A stretch of DNA of 64,000 nt from Granulicella sp. S156 (GTDB lineage: Bacteria > Acidobacteriota > Terriglobia > Terriglobales > Acidobacteriaceae): contig NZ_LMUH01000005.1 in the NCBI RefSeq assembly GCF_009766105.1, positions 124,001 through 188,000 on the forward strand, in the 5' to 3' direction. Positions 9,801 to 16,965 of the stretch are shown here, in pieces. Below the pieces are notes generated by a model that ran no database searches, was not told the DNA's origin, and saw only the letters and a program-made list of their open reading frames with translations. Within the stretch, counting starts at the first letter, position 1, and every line of letters begins with the position of its first letter. A program made the position numbers and the translations under genes.

Positions 9801-10332
9801 CATCTTCACTGCACGTAGCGGAACCCCGTTCTCCGTCTATGACTACAGCTACAACGAGAACGGCTACAGTGGCGTCCCCCGCATCGTGCCGTCAACTCCT
9901 GTCACGCAGCACAAAGCTAGTGGCGGCGTGAACGTGGGCCTCAACCAATTCCAAATCATGACCATCCCTGGTGCGAATGATCTGGCACCCTTCAGCTCGA
10001 CCCTGGGAATCTCGGACTACGGGCCATTCCCTTCCGCAATGACGGGTCGCAACACGTTCCGCGGACCGGGCGCGTGGAGTGCGGATGCTGCACTCAGTAA
10101 GAGTTTCAAGCTGACTCAGCGCGTCGGTCTGGAATTCCGAGCTGAGGGTTTCGACGTCTTCAACCACCACAACCTCTATACCGAGGAATATGCCCTGGAT
10201 GTCTCCAACCCGGGCACGATTGGATCTCCTCTGGCTGTGATCGCTCAGAAGGGTGGTCTCAACTCCTTTGCTCTTGGCGGCAACCACGACGAACGTCGCT
10301 TCGGTCAGTTTGCAGGCAAGATCACCTTCTAG
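6832..10332 (+). CDS. TonB-dependent receptor with carboxypeptidase regulatory-like domain
   Basis: Third Oar-like receptor in the row, about 1,166 residues. ATG 6832 is chosen because GGAGG lies four bases upstream and it starts a clean signal peptide (MRLFRTLILGVSLFLSGSLI, cleavage near SWSQ). Next come a carboxypeptidase-regulatory domain (GQIAGTVTDPSGALVTNANV), a plug with ASGGVVNLTTKSGANQFHGS, and a barrel ending RRFGQFAGKITF. GC at wobble positions is higher than in the second receptor, so the three are not very recent duplicates. The stop codon TAG is the first part of an inverted-repeat element (10330-10444). Ligand unknown. Confidence 0.93.
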   Translation: MRLFRTLILGVSLFLSGSLILQPTNSWSQVETGQIAGTVTDPSGALVTNANVTVKNLGTNAQHAVQTDKSGSYRFPGLEPAHYKVTIASGGFIPYEASIEVTVGGHTTVDAKLSVGGSNSAVEVVSEGAAQVNTQTQELSQVVDTLQLANLPSLTRNAYDFVALSGNVSNGDNTTPNSNSGQNLSTRGVGYAINGQRESGTEILIDGVENVGVFSADVGEQIPIDAVQEYSVVTNNFAAQYGRASGGVVNLTTKSGANQFHGSAWEFNRLSAYTANTYNNVVNDLPKGNYTRNQFGFAVGGPVIHDKLFFFESTEWTRVRSQAEETALIVTPQFLAYTPSDVQAYFSAFGSTPYTITNTLTAAQIGSSGVTLTGIPASTPIFGQVNFKANADAGGDFPQNTDRLVARVDYNLSQSTQMFFRYARERQDLFSGTGFYSAYSQYDVGSSVSNDAYLYSLSHTFTPTLFSNSKLSFTRLANPDTYDTTQQSVPMLMYGGSSLSTPINFPGLFNLNEPGAGGLPYGGPQNTVQLEEDLSWTKGKHSLQFGGQFNYIQLNFSYGAYAQAVEYLGTGDQTGLDALQSGTLQYYEAAVDPQGKLPCTQNPDGTLNQTAACSVTTPVGAPSYARSDRYKDWAVYGQDSFKITPRMTLNYGLRYEHYGVQHNNNQSLDSNFYEGAGSTLFQQIASGQVEIAPQSSIGQLWAPRWGTASPRLGFAYDVFGDGKTSLRGGFGISYERNFGNVTFNTIQNVPNYATLQIYNSANTPTPVTNSAVGPLGTAGVQPLPPTELRNVNPHINVAQTQFWSLALQRQIGHTSLVELSYSGAHGVHLYDITAGNPIGGAQAYLGAPLSGGAYSDCAYTGTNGACLTRPNDQYAAINVRGSGGSSAYDALNVKFQTQNFHNTGLSLIANYTWSHSLDDLSSTFSDSSQGGSGYIGNLGYLDPTHPMLDWGPSDYDVPNRITLAPIWETPWLKGRRSVLGEIVGGWTVSGIFTARSGTPFSVYDYSYNENGYSGVPRIVPSTPVTQHKASGGVNVGLNQFQIMTIPGANDLAPFSSTLGISDYGPFPSAMTGRNTFRGPGAWSADAALSKSFKLTQRVGLEFRAEGFDVFNHHNLYTEEYALDVSNPGTIGSPLAVIAQKGGLNSFALGGNHDERRFGQFAGKITF

Positions 10333-10444
10333 AGCAGTTCCCGTATTGATGTGAAGTGGACAACCCCTGCGAGTGCTGTTTTTCTTGGGGAAAAACAGCG
10401 TTTAGACCTGTGGCTCGCTCTACACCTATACGGGAACTGCTCTA
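10330..10444. repeat. Nested inverted-repeat element overlapping a stop codon
   Basis: Outer arms are 17 bp and perfect (TAGAGCAGTTCCCGTAT at 10330-10346; its reverse complement at 10428-10444), with further partial pairing inward. Inside is a second perfect 10-bp hairpin, GCTGTTTTTC (10375-10384) against GAAAAACAGC (10390-10399). The first three bases of the element form the receptor's TAG stop. The size resembles a REP/BIME or MITE-like sequence. It could fold as one long RNA hairpin at the 3' end of the receptor mRNA. Confidence 0.6.
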
Positions 10445-10462
10445 ACCGGCTCAAAACCAACG

Positions 10463-10500
10463 AACCGGGGATGGGCTTCGCGTCCGTCCCCGGTTTTTTC
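10463..10500 (+). terminator. Rho-independent terminator, plus strand
   Basis: Stem AACCGGGGA/TCCCCGGTT with a partly paired GC-rich interior containing TTCG, followed by TTTTTTC. It probably ends the third receptor transcript downstream of the nested inverted repeat. Confidence 0.7.
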
Positions 10501-10515
10501 TTAACCCATGCAATA

Positions 10516-10549
10516 CGAAAGGCGGAGAGTTTTGGCTCTCCGCCTTTCG
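10516..10549. terminator. Bidirectional hairpin terminator
   Basis: Perfect 14-bp stem CGAAAGGCGGAGAG/CTCTCCGCCTTTCG with a 6-base loop, between the plus-strand receptor and the convergent rsfS gene. It shares the GGCGGAGAG core of the terminator at 2183. From 10550 to 10650 nothing else is visible. Confidence 0.65.
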
Positions 10550-10650
10550 TTTATCGCCATCCATGCTGTACAGCCTCAAAACGAGTCGTGCGGAAGCGGA
10601 ATGCATGGGAGGGACCCCCATCTGTAGCTGGATCTGCATTCGCAGATTCT

Positions 10651-11241
10651 TTACGAGCGCTTGGCCTTGGTTGTCTTAACAGCCTTTTTCTTGGTCGTTT
10701 TTGTGGCGGTCTTTTTCGGTGCGCTGCTTGTGGCTTTTTTCGCAGGAGCCTTCTTCGCTGCTTTTGCGGGTGCGGCTTTCTTTGCGACGACGGACTTCTT
10801 CTTTGCGACGACGGTTTTCTTTACGGCGGGCGCAGGTGTCTTCTTGCGCGAGGCGGCGATCTGGGACCTGAGCTCCGCATTCAGGTCTTCGATGCTTAGT
10901 CTCGTGGCAGTCTTGCGCAGGCGCTCCAGACCATAGAACGCGCGCTTCTCCGCAGAGAAGACGTGGACGATGAAATCGACGTAATCCATCAGAACCCACT
11001 CGCCCTGGCGGCGGCCTTCGACCGAGTTGGGATAGGTGCCAAACTCGCGTTTCAGGCGGATTTCAATCTCGTCGCTGATGGCAACGTTCTGGCGATCGTT
11101 GGTGCCGTTGCAGATCAGGAAGTAGTCGGTCAGGCCGCTCTCTGACGGATCGAGCGCAAGAATGCGAATGTCCTCTGCCTTCTTGTCTTCGCAGGCAGCC
11201 GCTGCGGCGGCGAGCATCTGGTTCACTTCGGTGCTGGGCAT
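10651..11241 (-). CDS. rsfS: Ribosome silencing factor RsfS with histone-like tail
   Basis: RsfS binds L14 on the 50S subunit and blocks subunit joining during starvation. Residues 1-125 form the complete family domain (KKAEDIRILALDPSESGLTD, LICNGTNDRQNVAISDEIE, EGRRQGEWVLMDYVDFIVHV). An AAAGGAG Shine-Dalgarno precedes the ATG. The odd part is a tail of about 65 residues (132-196) made almost only of Lys, Ala, Thr and Pro (KKAAPAKAAKKAPAKKA), like histone H1 and absent from classical RsfS proteins of about 105-130 residues. It may add RNA or ribosome affinity. rsfS is often next to nadD; here a DUF4142 gene and a repeat lie between them. Confidence 0.93.
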   Translation of the reverse strand: MPSTEVNQMLAAAAAACEDKKAEDIRILALDPSESGLTDYFLICNGTNDRQNVAISDEIEIRLKREFGTYPNSVEGRRQGEWVLMDYVDFIVHVFSAEKRAFYGLERLRKTATRLSIEDLNAELRSQIAASRKKTPAPAVKKTVVAKKKSVVAKKAAPAKAAKKAPAKKATSSAPKKTATKTTKKKAVKTTKAKRS

Positions 11242-11299
11242 GAAACTCCTTTAGACATTCCATCCTAGTACAGGTGGGTTGTTCGTTGTTTGTTTTTCA

Positions 11300-11445
11300 T
11301 CGTCATCCTAAGCCAGCGGCGAAGGATCACCGCATTTGTGCCACCACCGACGCAAAGCGAAACCCCATCAATGTTTGTGATGCGCTTTGCGTCTGTGCCA
11401 CCACAGATTCGGTGATCCTTCGGCTATGCCTCAGAATGACGACGA
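11300..11445. repeat. Inverted-repeat intergenic element, GTCATCCT type
   Basis: The ends pair imperfectly (TCGTCATCCTAAG... with ...TCAGAATGACGACGA). Inner copies of GGATCACCG/CGGTGATCC and GACGCAAAGCG/CGCTTTGCGTC also pair, so the whole 146 bp can fold into one long hairpin. The inner GACGCAAAGCG and GATGCGCTTTGCGTC words recur in the elements at 41822, 51436 and 53709, marking one dispersed family. Confidence 0.55.
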
Positions 11446-11521
11446 AAAACTACGTGCCAGAGAGAGGTTGTGCCCTCGGGCAGAGCAAGTACCGGAGTGG
11501 GTCCGGGCTTGAGAGAACGGG

Positions 11522-12025
11522 CTAATCCAATCCGTGCAGCGCGCCAATATGCCGCTTGACGATCAGATCCGTCTGATGTGCGAAGGTTTTGAAGGCGTCT
11601 GAGCCTTCCGTGGCCTCAGCGGCGAAGAGCTTCTCATCCTTGTCGTGAATCGCCTGCATGTCGGCGATGTAGGCGGCTTCGAACTCCGGTCCCGAGACGC
11701 TCTTCAGCTTCTCCAGGCGTTGCTGGAACTCCGCATTCAGCGTCGCAGCGACAGGAATTCCCTTCAGGGTGGCGATTCTCTTCAGTTCACGATTGACCAG
11801 GCTATGATCGTGCACCTCGGTGATGCTTAGATCCTTTACGTCCGGTGAGGACGCCCTCTCCTCAGCGACCTTGCTGGCCTCAACCTCGTACATCCCTCCC
11901 TGAGATACCTTGCCGACGAAGGTCTTGTCGGCGTCCGAGGCAGGCTCAAGGGCATACAACACCGATGCCAGGGAAAGAGCCAGAACGGCGGCTGACGATC
12001 CAACCAGAGTAAATCGCATATTCAT
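11522..12025 (-). CDS. DUF4142 domain exported protein
   Basis: Small exported all-helical protein of the DUF4142 family (ferritin-like four-helix fold), of unknown biochemical role. A signal peptide (FTLVGSSAAVLALSLASVLY) is followed by the family pattern ADKTFVGKVSQGGMYEVEAS, VHDHSLVNRELKRIATLKG and FAHQTDLIVKRHIGALHGLD. ATG 12025 is preferred. A TTG directly before it (12028) is also possible, since AGGAGAG lies 7 bases from that TTG. It separates rsfS from nadD, and an inverted repeat lies just downstream, which suggests later insertion into a conserved pair. Confidence 0.8.
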   Translation of the reverse strand: MNMRFTLVGSSAAVLALSLASVLYALEPASDADKTFVGKVSQGGMYEVEASKVAEERASSPDVKDLSITEVHDHSLVNRELKRIATLKGIPVAATLNAEFQQRLEKLKSVSGPEFEAAYIADMQAIHDKDEKLFAAEATEGSDAFKTFAHQTDLIVKRHIGALHGLD

Positions 12026-12161
12026 CAAGGGTGCTCTCCTAAGGTTTCAGAAATCTCCGCTGCTTATGGAACGTTCCTGAACTTGAATTGGATGCAATTC
12101 CGCGCGGCTAACGCTGTTTGTTGAGCAAGAATATTCACGGCAGTGAGCAGCCATCCAAAGG

Positions 12162-12767
12162 CTATGTGCCATACAAGTGATACTCCCGGATGTACTCCAG
12201 CACAGGAGCAGGAACGATCTCGCTGCAGTCGTGGCCTTCGCTCAGGCGAAAGCGAATCTCGGTGGCGCTCACAGGCTCGGCCACGCCCGGCAGCAGGTGG
12301 ACACGCGCAAGCTGCTCGGGTGACAGCTTCAAGGCATCAAGGTCTGTGAACGAGAAGCCGGGACGGCTGACGACGATCCACTCCGCGACCTCCAGCAGGC
12401 CGTCGGGCGAGCGCCAGCGGCGCAGGTCGAGGAAGGCGTCTGCACCGACGATGACGAAGACGGTGGTATCCCCTGAAAGCTCGGCGCGCAGGTGGATGAG
12501 TGTGTCGATGGTGTAGTTCGGCGCTCCGTGGGTCAGTGGGGCGTCGAGCGCGGAGGCTTGGAACCGGGCCTCTCCCTGGCAAAGGAGTTCAACCATGGCG
12601 AGCCGATCTTTGAACGGTGCGACAGCCCCGCCGGGCTTGAGCGGCTGTTGTGCCGTGGGCGCCAGCAGAACATGGTCGAGTCTGAAGGCTTCTGCGGCTG
12701 CGAGGGCCACGGCAAGGTGTCCGCGATGGGGCGGGTCGAAGCTGCCGCCGAAGAAGCCGATGCGCAT
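12162..12767 (-). CDS. nadD: Nicotinate-nucleotide adenylyltransferase
   Basis: NadD transfers AMP from ATP to nicotinate mononucleotide, the penultimate step of NAD synthesis in the cytoplasm. The 201-residue product begins MRIGFFGGSFDPPHRGHLAV, with the nucleotidyltransferase HxGH motif (HRGH). Family motifs VFVIVGADAFLDLRRWRSPD and the C-terminal ISATEIR equivalent (VSATEIRFRL) follow. The open frame extends 50 codons upstream, but that part is low-quality sequence overlapping the CHAD gene, so ATG 12767 is the start. The CHAD gene ends 11 bp upstream, so the two are likely cotranscribed. Confidence 0.95.
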   Translation of the reverse strand: MRIGFFGGSFDPPHRGHLAVALAAAEAFRLDHVLLAPTAQQPLKPGGAVAPFKDRLAMVELLCQGEARFQASALDAPLTHGAPNYTIDTLIHLRAELSGDTTVFVIVGADAFLDLRRWRSPDGLLEVAEWIVVSRPGFSFTDLDALKLSPEQLARVHLLPGVAEPVSATEIRFRLSEGHDCSEIVPAPVLEYIREYHLYGT

Positions 12768-12778
12768 AGGGTTGGCTC

Positions 12779-13639
12779 TCAGGGGCGAACACGTTCGAGC
12801 AGCGCTCGATAGGCAGCGAGGTGTTGGTCGCGCTGTTGGCCAAAGGAGACAGCAGCGGCATGGTTGTCGCCCAGCTCGGTTGCGGCGTCGGCGGCGAGGG
12901 AGAGGGTATCGTGCCACTGGCCTCCGGCAACTTGGAGCGCCTCGTAGCGCTGCGCCGCTCGGATGGCTGCCGCGGAGTCCGGTGCGATCTCGGCCTGGTA
13001 GCGTGCGACGCGCGCGGCTTTGCGGATGGAGTGCAGGTGCTCGCTCGAAGGATGCCGGATGATGAGCGCGTGGGTGCCGCGAAAGCGCTGGTCGATCAGC
13101 TGCAGGAGTTCGGCTGCGGGCAACTGGAGGTCCTGCACGGGTTCGAGCGCGGTCAGCAGCGCATCAAACGCGGCTGCCAGCTTCTTCTGGCGTTTGTCGA
13201 GCAGTTTCAGGAGCTTGCGTGCAGCGCGTTTACGGCGGCGCTTGCGGATCTGACGAAGCTCCGTCAGGTCGGCTGATTCGCTGAGTTCACTGGCAGAGTG
13301 AGGCGTCTGCTGCTCTGCGTCTTCTGTAGCGGGGTCTTCGGGATTGTTTGCAACCGGGGGTTTTAATAGCTTCCGTTGAACGTCGAGGTCGCGGACGCGG
13401 CCGGCAGCGCGCCGAATCTTTTTGAGCAGGCGCAGAACCCGTGCGGTCTCAGAGCGGTGGGAAGGAAGTTTTTTGAGCAGGTTAAGAAGCTCGAGTTGAG
13501 CTTCGATCCTCCCGGCTTCTGTGCGTACCTTGTGGACGGCCCTGGGCCGCGGCTTGCTCAGGCACACAGTCATTGCCTCTTGGAGTGCAAGAGTGTGCTC
13601 GCGCAAGGTGCGGACCGGAGATGTTGTAGGGTTTGCCAT
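12779..13639 (-). CDS. CHAD domain protein
   Basis: CHAD domains are alpha-helical bundles with conserved His and basic residues that bind polyphosphate. The domain covers most of the 286 residues: AVHKVRTEAGRIEAQLELL, RRAAGRVRDLDVQRKLL and a second half with LHSIRKAARVARYQAEI. The two H-x-x-R motifs (HKVR, HSIRK) and R-D-L/D motif are the family hallmarks. There is no N-terminal CYTH triphosphatase domain, so it is a stand-alone CHAD protein. It lies directly upstream of nadD on the same strand. Role inferred: polyphosphate or phosphate binding. Confidence 0.82.
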   Translation of the reverse strand: MANPTTSPVRTLREHTLALQEAMTVCLSKPRPRAVHKVRTEAGRIEAQLELLNLLKKLPSHRSETARVLRLLKKIRRAAGRVRDLDVQRKLLKPPVANNPEDPATEDAEQQTPHSASELSESADLTELRQIRKRRRKRAARKLLKLLDKRQKKLAAAFDALLTALEPVQDLQLPAAELLQLIDQRFRGTHALIIRHPSSEHLHSIRKAARVARYQAEIAPDSAAAIRAAQRYEALQVAGGQWHDTLSLAADAATELGDNHAAAVSFGQQRDQHLAAYRALLERVRP

Positions 13640-13713
13640 AGTTTGCCGGGGTCATACCGGCGATTGGAGAATAAGTCTACACGCAGCCATGAACCGGTTC
13701 GGAGAGGCGGGTA

Positions 13714-14346
13714 CTAGGTGTTCAACGCCAGCTTGCGCCGCTCGGTTTCGAGATACGTGTAGCGGATGCGATGGATGACGGTAATCGTCGAGAGCACGGC
13801 AAGCACCCAGAGTGCGGGGGCCATCGCGCCCCACTTATTGAACAGCGCGCCCAGGATCACCAGCACGATGCGCTCGGGGCGCTCCATGAAGCCGACCTTG
13901 CAGGAACCGATCAGGGCTTCGGCACGCGCGCGGGTGTAGCTGACCATCAGGCTCGCCGTCATGACAAAGGCCGCGAGAAAGACGTAGAAGAAGCGGTTGC
14001 CGCGCGCGTAGTAGACCAGCAGGCCGAAGAATAGAGCGACGTCGGAGTAGCGGTCGAGCACGGAGTCGAAGAAGGCTCCGAAGACCGAGACCTGATTGGT
14101 CTGGCGTGCGACGCGGCCGTCGACCATGTCGAACAAGCCCGCGCCGATGATGACCAGGCCTGCATAAAGGAACATGCGAACATAATTTTCCGCCCGCGCG
14201 TACCCGAAAAAGAAGGCTGCGACCACGTTGATGATCAGGCCGATGAAGGTAAGCGTGTTCGGCGAGATGCGCGAGAGCGCAAGACCGTTGACGATCTTCT
14301 GCAGCAGCCAGCCGCTGCCTTTACCGAATGCGCGTGTCCAGGTCAT
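13714..14346 (-). CDS. CDP-alcohol phosphatidyltransferase family protein
   Basis: Integral membrane enzyme that exchanges the CMP of a CDP-linked lipid for an alcohol. The signature D-G-x2-A-R-x8-G-x3-D-x3-D is complete in DGRVARQTNQVSVFGAFFD plus SVLDR (about residues 75-100). Several hydrophobic segments (TFIGLIINVVAAFFFGYA, MFLYAGLVIIGAGLF, FYVFLAAFVMTASLMVSY) cross the inner membrane. At 210 residues it has the size of PgsA or phosphatidylinositol-phosphate synthase. The alcohol substrate cannot be decided from the sequence, so no symbol is given. It stands between the CHAD gene and greA on the same strand, with gaps of 74 and 117 bp. Confidence 0.88.
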   Translation of the reverse strand: MTWTRAFGKGSGWLLQKIVNGLALSRISPNTLTFIGLIINVVAAFFFGYARAENYVRMFLYAGLVIIGAGLFDMVDGRVARQTNQVSVFGAFFDSVLDRYSDVALFFGLLVYYARGNRFFYVFLAAFVMTASLMVSYTRARAEALIGSCKVGFMERPERIVLVILGALFNKWGAMAPALWVLAVLSTITVIHRIRYTYLETERRKLALNT

Positions 14347-14368
14347 TTCGTTGCAGGTACCAGTTTAT

Positions 14369-14433
14369 CGTCATCTCGACCGGGCTTGGCTAGGAGGTCC
14401 GTAAGACTCCGGCCGAGGTGACAGTGCTAATGG
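14369..14433. repeat. Short inverted repeat, GTCATCTCGACC type
   Basis: CGTCATCTCGACCGG near 14369 pairs imperfectly with CCGGCCGAGGTGACAG ending near 14433, giving a compact hairpin between the phosphatidyltransferase and greA genes. It shares its first bases with the longer elements at 51436 and 53709. Confidence 0.4.
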
Positions 14434-14463
14434 CAGATCAGGGTTTTCTAAGGGCGAATACCG

Positions 14464-14934
14464 CTATACAGCTACGCCGTGGATGGTCGTGAGCTTCAGT
14501 ACCTCAAGCTCACGCTTGCCGTTCGGCGTGACAACGGTAGCTGTATCGCCGATCTCTTTGCCCAGCAGCGCGCGGCCGATCGGCGAGGTCGTCGAGATGA
14601 GGCCCTTGGTCACGTCAGCCTCTTCGCTGGTCACGAGCTTGTAGGTGAGCTCTTCGTCCTTGGTGGTATCGAAGACGACAATCGTAGACCCGAAGCCGAC
14701 TCTGTCCTTGGGGATGTTGTCGAGGTTCACCATGGCGAGTTCGCCCATGCGCTTCTTGAGCTGGCCGAGGCGTGCGTTCACGAATTCCTGGCGTTGCTTG
14801 GCCGAGTGGTACTCCGCGTTTTCGCTGAGGTCTCCGAGTGCGACGGCCTTTTTGATCTCTGCGGGGAGTTCGGTGGTCAACTCGTACTCGAGCGCCTTGA
14901 TCTGCTCTTCAAGAGCCCTTTTGATGTCTTCCAT
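14464..14934 (-). CDS. greA: Transcription elongation factor GreA
   Basis: GreA enters the secondary channel of RNA polymerase and stimulates cleavage of backtracked RNA. The 156-residue protein has the N-terminal coiled coil with the acidic tip (KKAVALGDLSENAEYHSAK; D and E of the DLSENAEY motif hold the catalytic metal). The C-terminal FKBP-like domain contains TSPIGRALLGKEIGDTATV. Length and motifs are normal. It stands between the phosphatidyltransferase and ruvX genes, all on the minus strand. Confidence 0.96.
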   Translation of the reverse strand: MEDIKRALEEQIKALEYELTTELPAEIKKAVALGDLSENAEYHSAKQRQEFVNARLGQLKKRMGELAMVNLDNIPKDRVGFGSTIVVFDTTKDEELTYKLVTSEEADVTKGLISTTSPIGRALLGKEIGDTATVVTPNGKRELEVLKLTTIHGVAV

Positions 14935-15084
14935 GAGTGGGTCTGCTTTGCTGAGCCTTGCGGCAGGTGCCGGCAGGGCTGGGATTGGAGTCTTTCTCCA
15001 TTAGATGCAACGCGAACTGCCTATGAAGGGCCGGTTCGCTTTGCAGGAGCAGGAGAACGACTCTAAAAACTTCATTATACGGTG

Positions 15085-15567
15085 CTAGGCATCCGGGTCG
15101 GGCAGCAGGGTGGGCTTGCCGTCGGAGAGAAAGCTTTCCAGCAGGAGTGTAGCGGCGATCTGGTCGATAAGGTCTTTGCGGTCGATGGTCTTTCCATGGC
15201 TCCGGCCTGCGGTGCGGGAGCTATGCCCGGCGGCGTCGAGCAGGGCGTGGGCTTCGAGGGTGGTCAGCCGTTCGTCGAGCAGATGGTGTGCCAGCGTGGG
15301 TTGCTGTTCTCGCAGCGCTTCCGCAAAAGCCTGGGCTTTGGCGGCTTGTGGGCTCGGGGAGCCATCCGCGTGCAATGGATTGCCGACGACCACGACCGTG
15401 ACCTTGTGCTGGCGGATGAAGCGGGCGATGGCCTTCAGGTCGGCGCGAAGGGTCGTACGATGCAGCGTAAAGAGCGGCTGCGCGGTCAGGCCGAGCTCGT
15501 CGGTAATAGCAAGCCCGATGCGGCGGTCGCCGACGTCGAGCGCGAGAATGCGGGGCGAAGTCTCCAC
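15085..15567 (-). CDS. ruvX: Putative pre-16S rRNA nuclease / Holliday junction resolvase-like RuvX (YqgF)
   Basis: RNase H-fold protein of the YqgF family, involved in 16S rRNA 5'-end maturation. It begins with the acidic strand ILALDVGDRRIGLAITDE, followed by VTVVVVGNPLHADGSPS and the late motif LLDERLTTLEAHALLDAAG with DLIDQIAATLLLESFL. The frame is open upstream to 15660, but the protein domain starts at a GTG at 15567 (VETSPRILAL), giving 160 residues, normal for the family. ruvX is often adjacent to mltG; here they are divergent with an alginate-lyase-like gene between. Confidence 0.92.
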   Translation of the reverse strand: METSPRILALDVGDRRIGLAITDELGLTAQPLFTLHRTTLRADLKAIARFIRQHKVTVVVVGNPLHADGSPSPQAAKAQAFAEALREQQPTLAHHLLDERLTTLEAHALLDAAGHSSRTAGRSHGKTIDRKDLIDQIAATLLLESFLSDGKPTLLPDPDA

Positions 15568-15727
15568 GAGAACAAGTGTACGGAAACGAACGCAGCCTGG
15601 AGCTGGGGTAGTACGTCTATGATTCAGCGGCGAGGTAGGTTCAGTCTGAATGTGGCCCACTCAAGCGCGTGAATGCTACACTTTCCTGCATTTTTGAAGC
15701 ACGACTCTTTCGTTCTGGAGAAAGCGT

Positions 15728-16909
15728 ATGTCTTTGCTGCATCGTGTTGGCGCGGTTGTTCTGGCGGCTTCGTTCTTGGGGGGAGTCTGCAGGGCTCAGG
15801 CGTTTCAACACCCCGGTGTTCTGGTGAGCGGGCCGCAGCTGGACTTCGTGAAGGTACAGGTGAAAGCCAAGGCCGAGCCGTTCTACAGCGAGTATCAGAA
15901 GGCCGTGGCGAGCGAATACGGAGCGCTGGACTACCAGCTGAAGGGACCACCCCCGACGGGGATCGTCGATTGCGGCCCGGTGTCAAACCCTGATCATGGC
16001 TGTCATGCGGAGGACGCAGACGCAAGCGCGGCGTATCTGCAGGCGGTGCTCTGGACCATCAGCGGCGACCACCGGTATGCGGAGAATGCCATCCGCATTG
16101 TGAATACCTATGGGCACAACCTGCGCGACTACACCAACTCCAACGCGCCGCTGCAGGCGGCCTGGAGCGGCGAGACCTGGCCGCGGTCGGCAGAGATTCT
16201 GCGCTACAGCAATGCAGGCTGGAAGCAGGAGGACATCGCGGCTTTTTCGACAATGTTGACGAAGGTGATTCTGCCGCACATCTATGCGGGCTCCGGTTCG
16301 AACGGGAACTGGGAGCTCAGCATGATCGACGCGATGACAGGCATCGCAGTGTTTACCGATGACCACGCGCTCCTGAAGTATGCGGAGGCGATGTGGCTGC
16401 AGCGTGTTCCCGCGTACTTCTATAACTCCGCGCTGGACGGACCTCACCCCCGGCCGCTGCCGCGTGGAGGCTCCAAGACAAGCTGGTACGGCACGACGAA
16501 CCTGAACGCGAGCGTGGACGGCATGGCGCAGGAGACCTGCCGCGATCTTGGGCATACGAGCTATGGCATCTCGTCGACGATGGCGGCTGCCGAGACGTCG
16601 CATATCCAGGGCGGCAAGCTGTATGAGGCCGAAGAGAAACGGCTGGTCCCGGCGCTGGAGTTCCATGCCCATCTGCTGCTGCGCAAAGATCCTGTGCCGA
16701 CGCTGGTCTGCGGAGGCACTGTGCACTATGCCCAGGGAGCCACGTTCGTCGTGGGCTACAACGAATACCACAACCGGCTCGGCGTGCCGCTGCCTCAGAC
16801 GAAAGAGTGGATCGAGCAGCACGTGGAGCAGTATCCGGTGCCGGTGGATATGCACATGATGGTGTTTGAGCCCCTGACGCATGGAGCAGATGTGTCTTCA
16901 GCGAGGTAG
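15728..16909 (+). CDS. Alginate lyase family protein (exported)
   Basis: Exported polysaccharide lyase of the alginate lyase (alpha/alpha-toroid) superfamily, presumably cleaving uronic acid polymers by beta-elimination. A signal peptide (VGAVVLAASFLGGVCRAQA) leads into FQHPGVLVSGPQLDFVK, the usual start of the family. Active-site regions are visible: SNGNWELSMIDAMTGIAVF (Asn/Trp/Glu cluster, about residue 195) and MAQETCRDLGHTSYGI with the conserved Arg, Asp and His (about residue 270). Length (393) is normal. True substrate may be another uronate polymer. It lies between ruvX and mltG and is not part of an obvious utilisation locus. Confidence 0.82.
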   Translation: MSLLHRVGAVVLAASFLGGVCRAQAFQHPGVLVSGPQLDFVKVQVKAKAEPFYSEYQKAVASEYGALDYQLKGPPPTGIVDCGPVSNPDHGCHAEDADASAAYLQAVLWTISGDHRYAENAIRIVNTYGHNLRDYTNSNAPLQAAWSGETWPRSAEILRYSNAGWKQEDIAAFSTMLTKVILPHIYAGSGSNGNWELSMIDAMTGIAVFTDDHALLKYAEAMWLQRVPAYFYNSALDGPHPRPLPRGGSKTSWYGTTNLNASVDGMAQETCRDLGHTSYGISSTMAAAETSHIQGGKLYEAEEKRLVPALEFHAHLLLRKDPVPTLVCGGTVHYAQGATFVVGYNEYHNRLGVPLPQTKEWIEQHVEQYPVPVDMHMMVFEPLTHGADVSSAR

Positions 16910-16965
16910 GCAAGATGAAGAAGGTGTCGCGCAGTCATTAGAATGTGACGTATGGGGTGGGCTGC

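Noticed and set aside
16441-16485. PHPRPLPRGG segment in the alginate-lyase-like protein as a possible inserted palindromic element
   Set aside because: The flanking reading frame is intact and the segment sits in a loop where the family varies; there is no clear inverted repeat at the DNA level.
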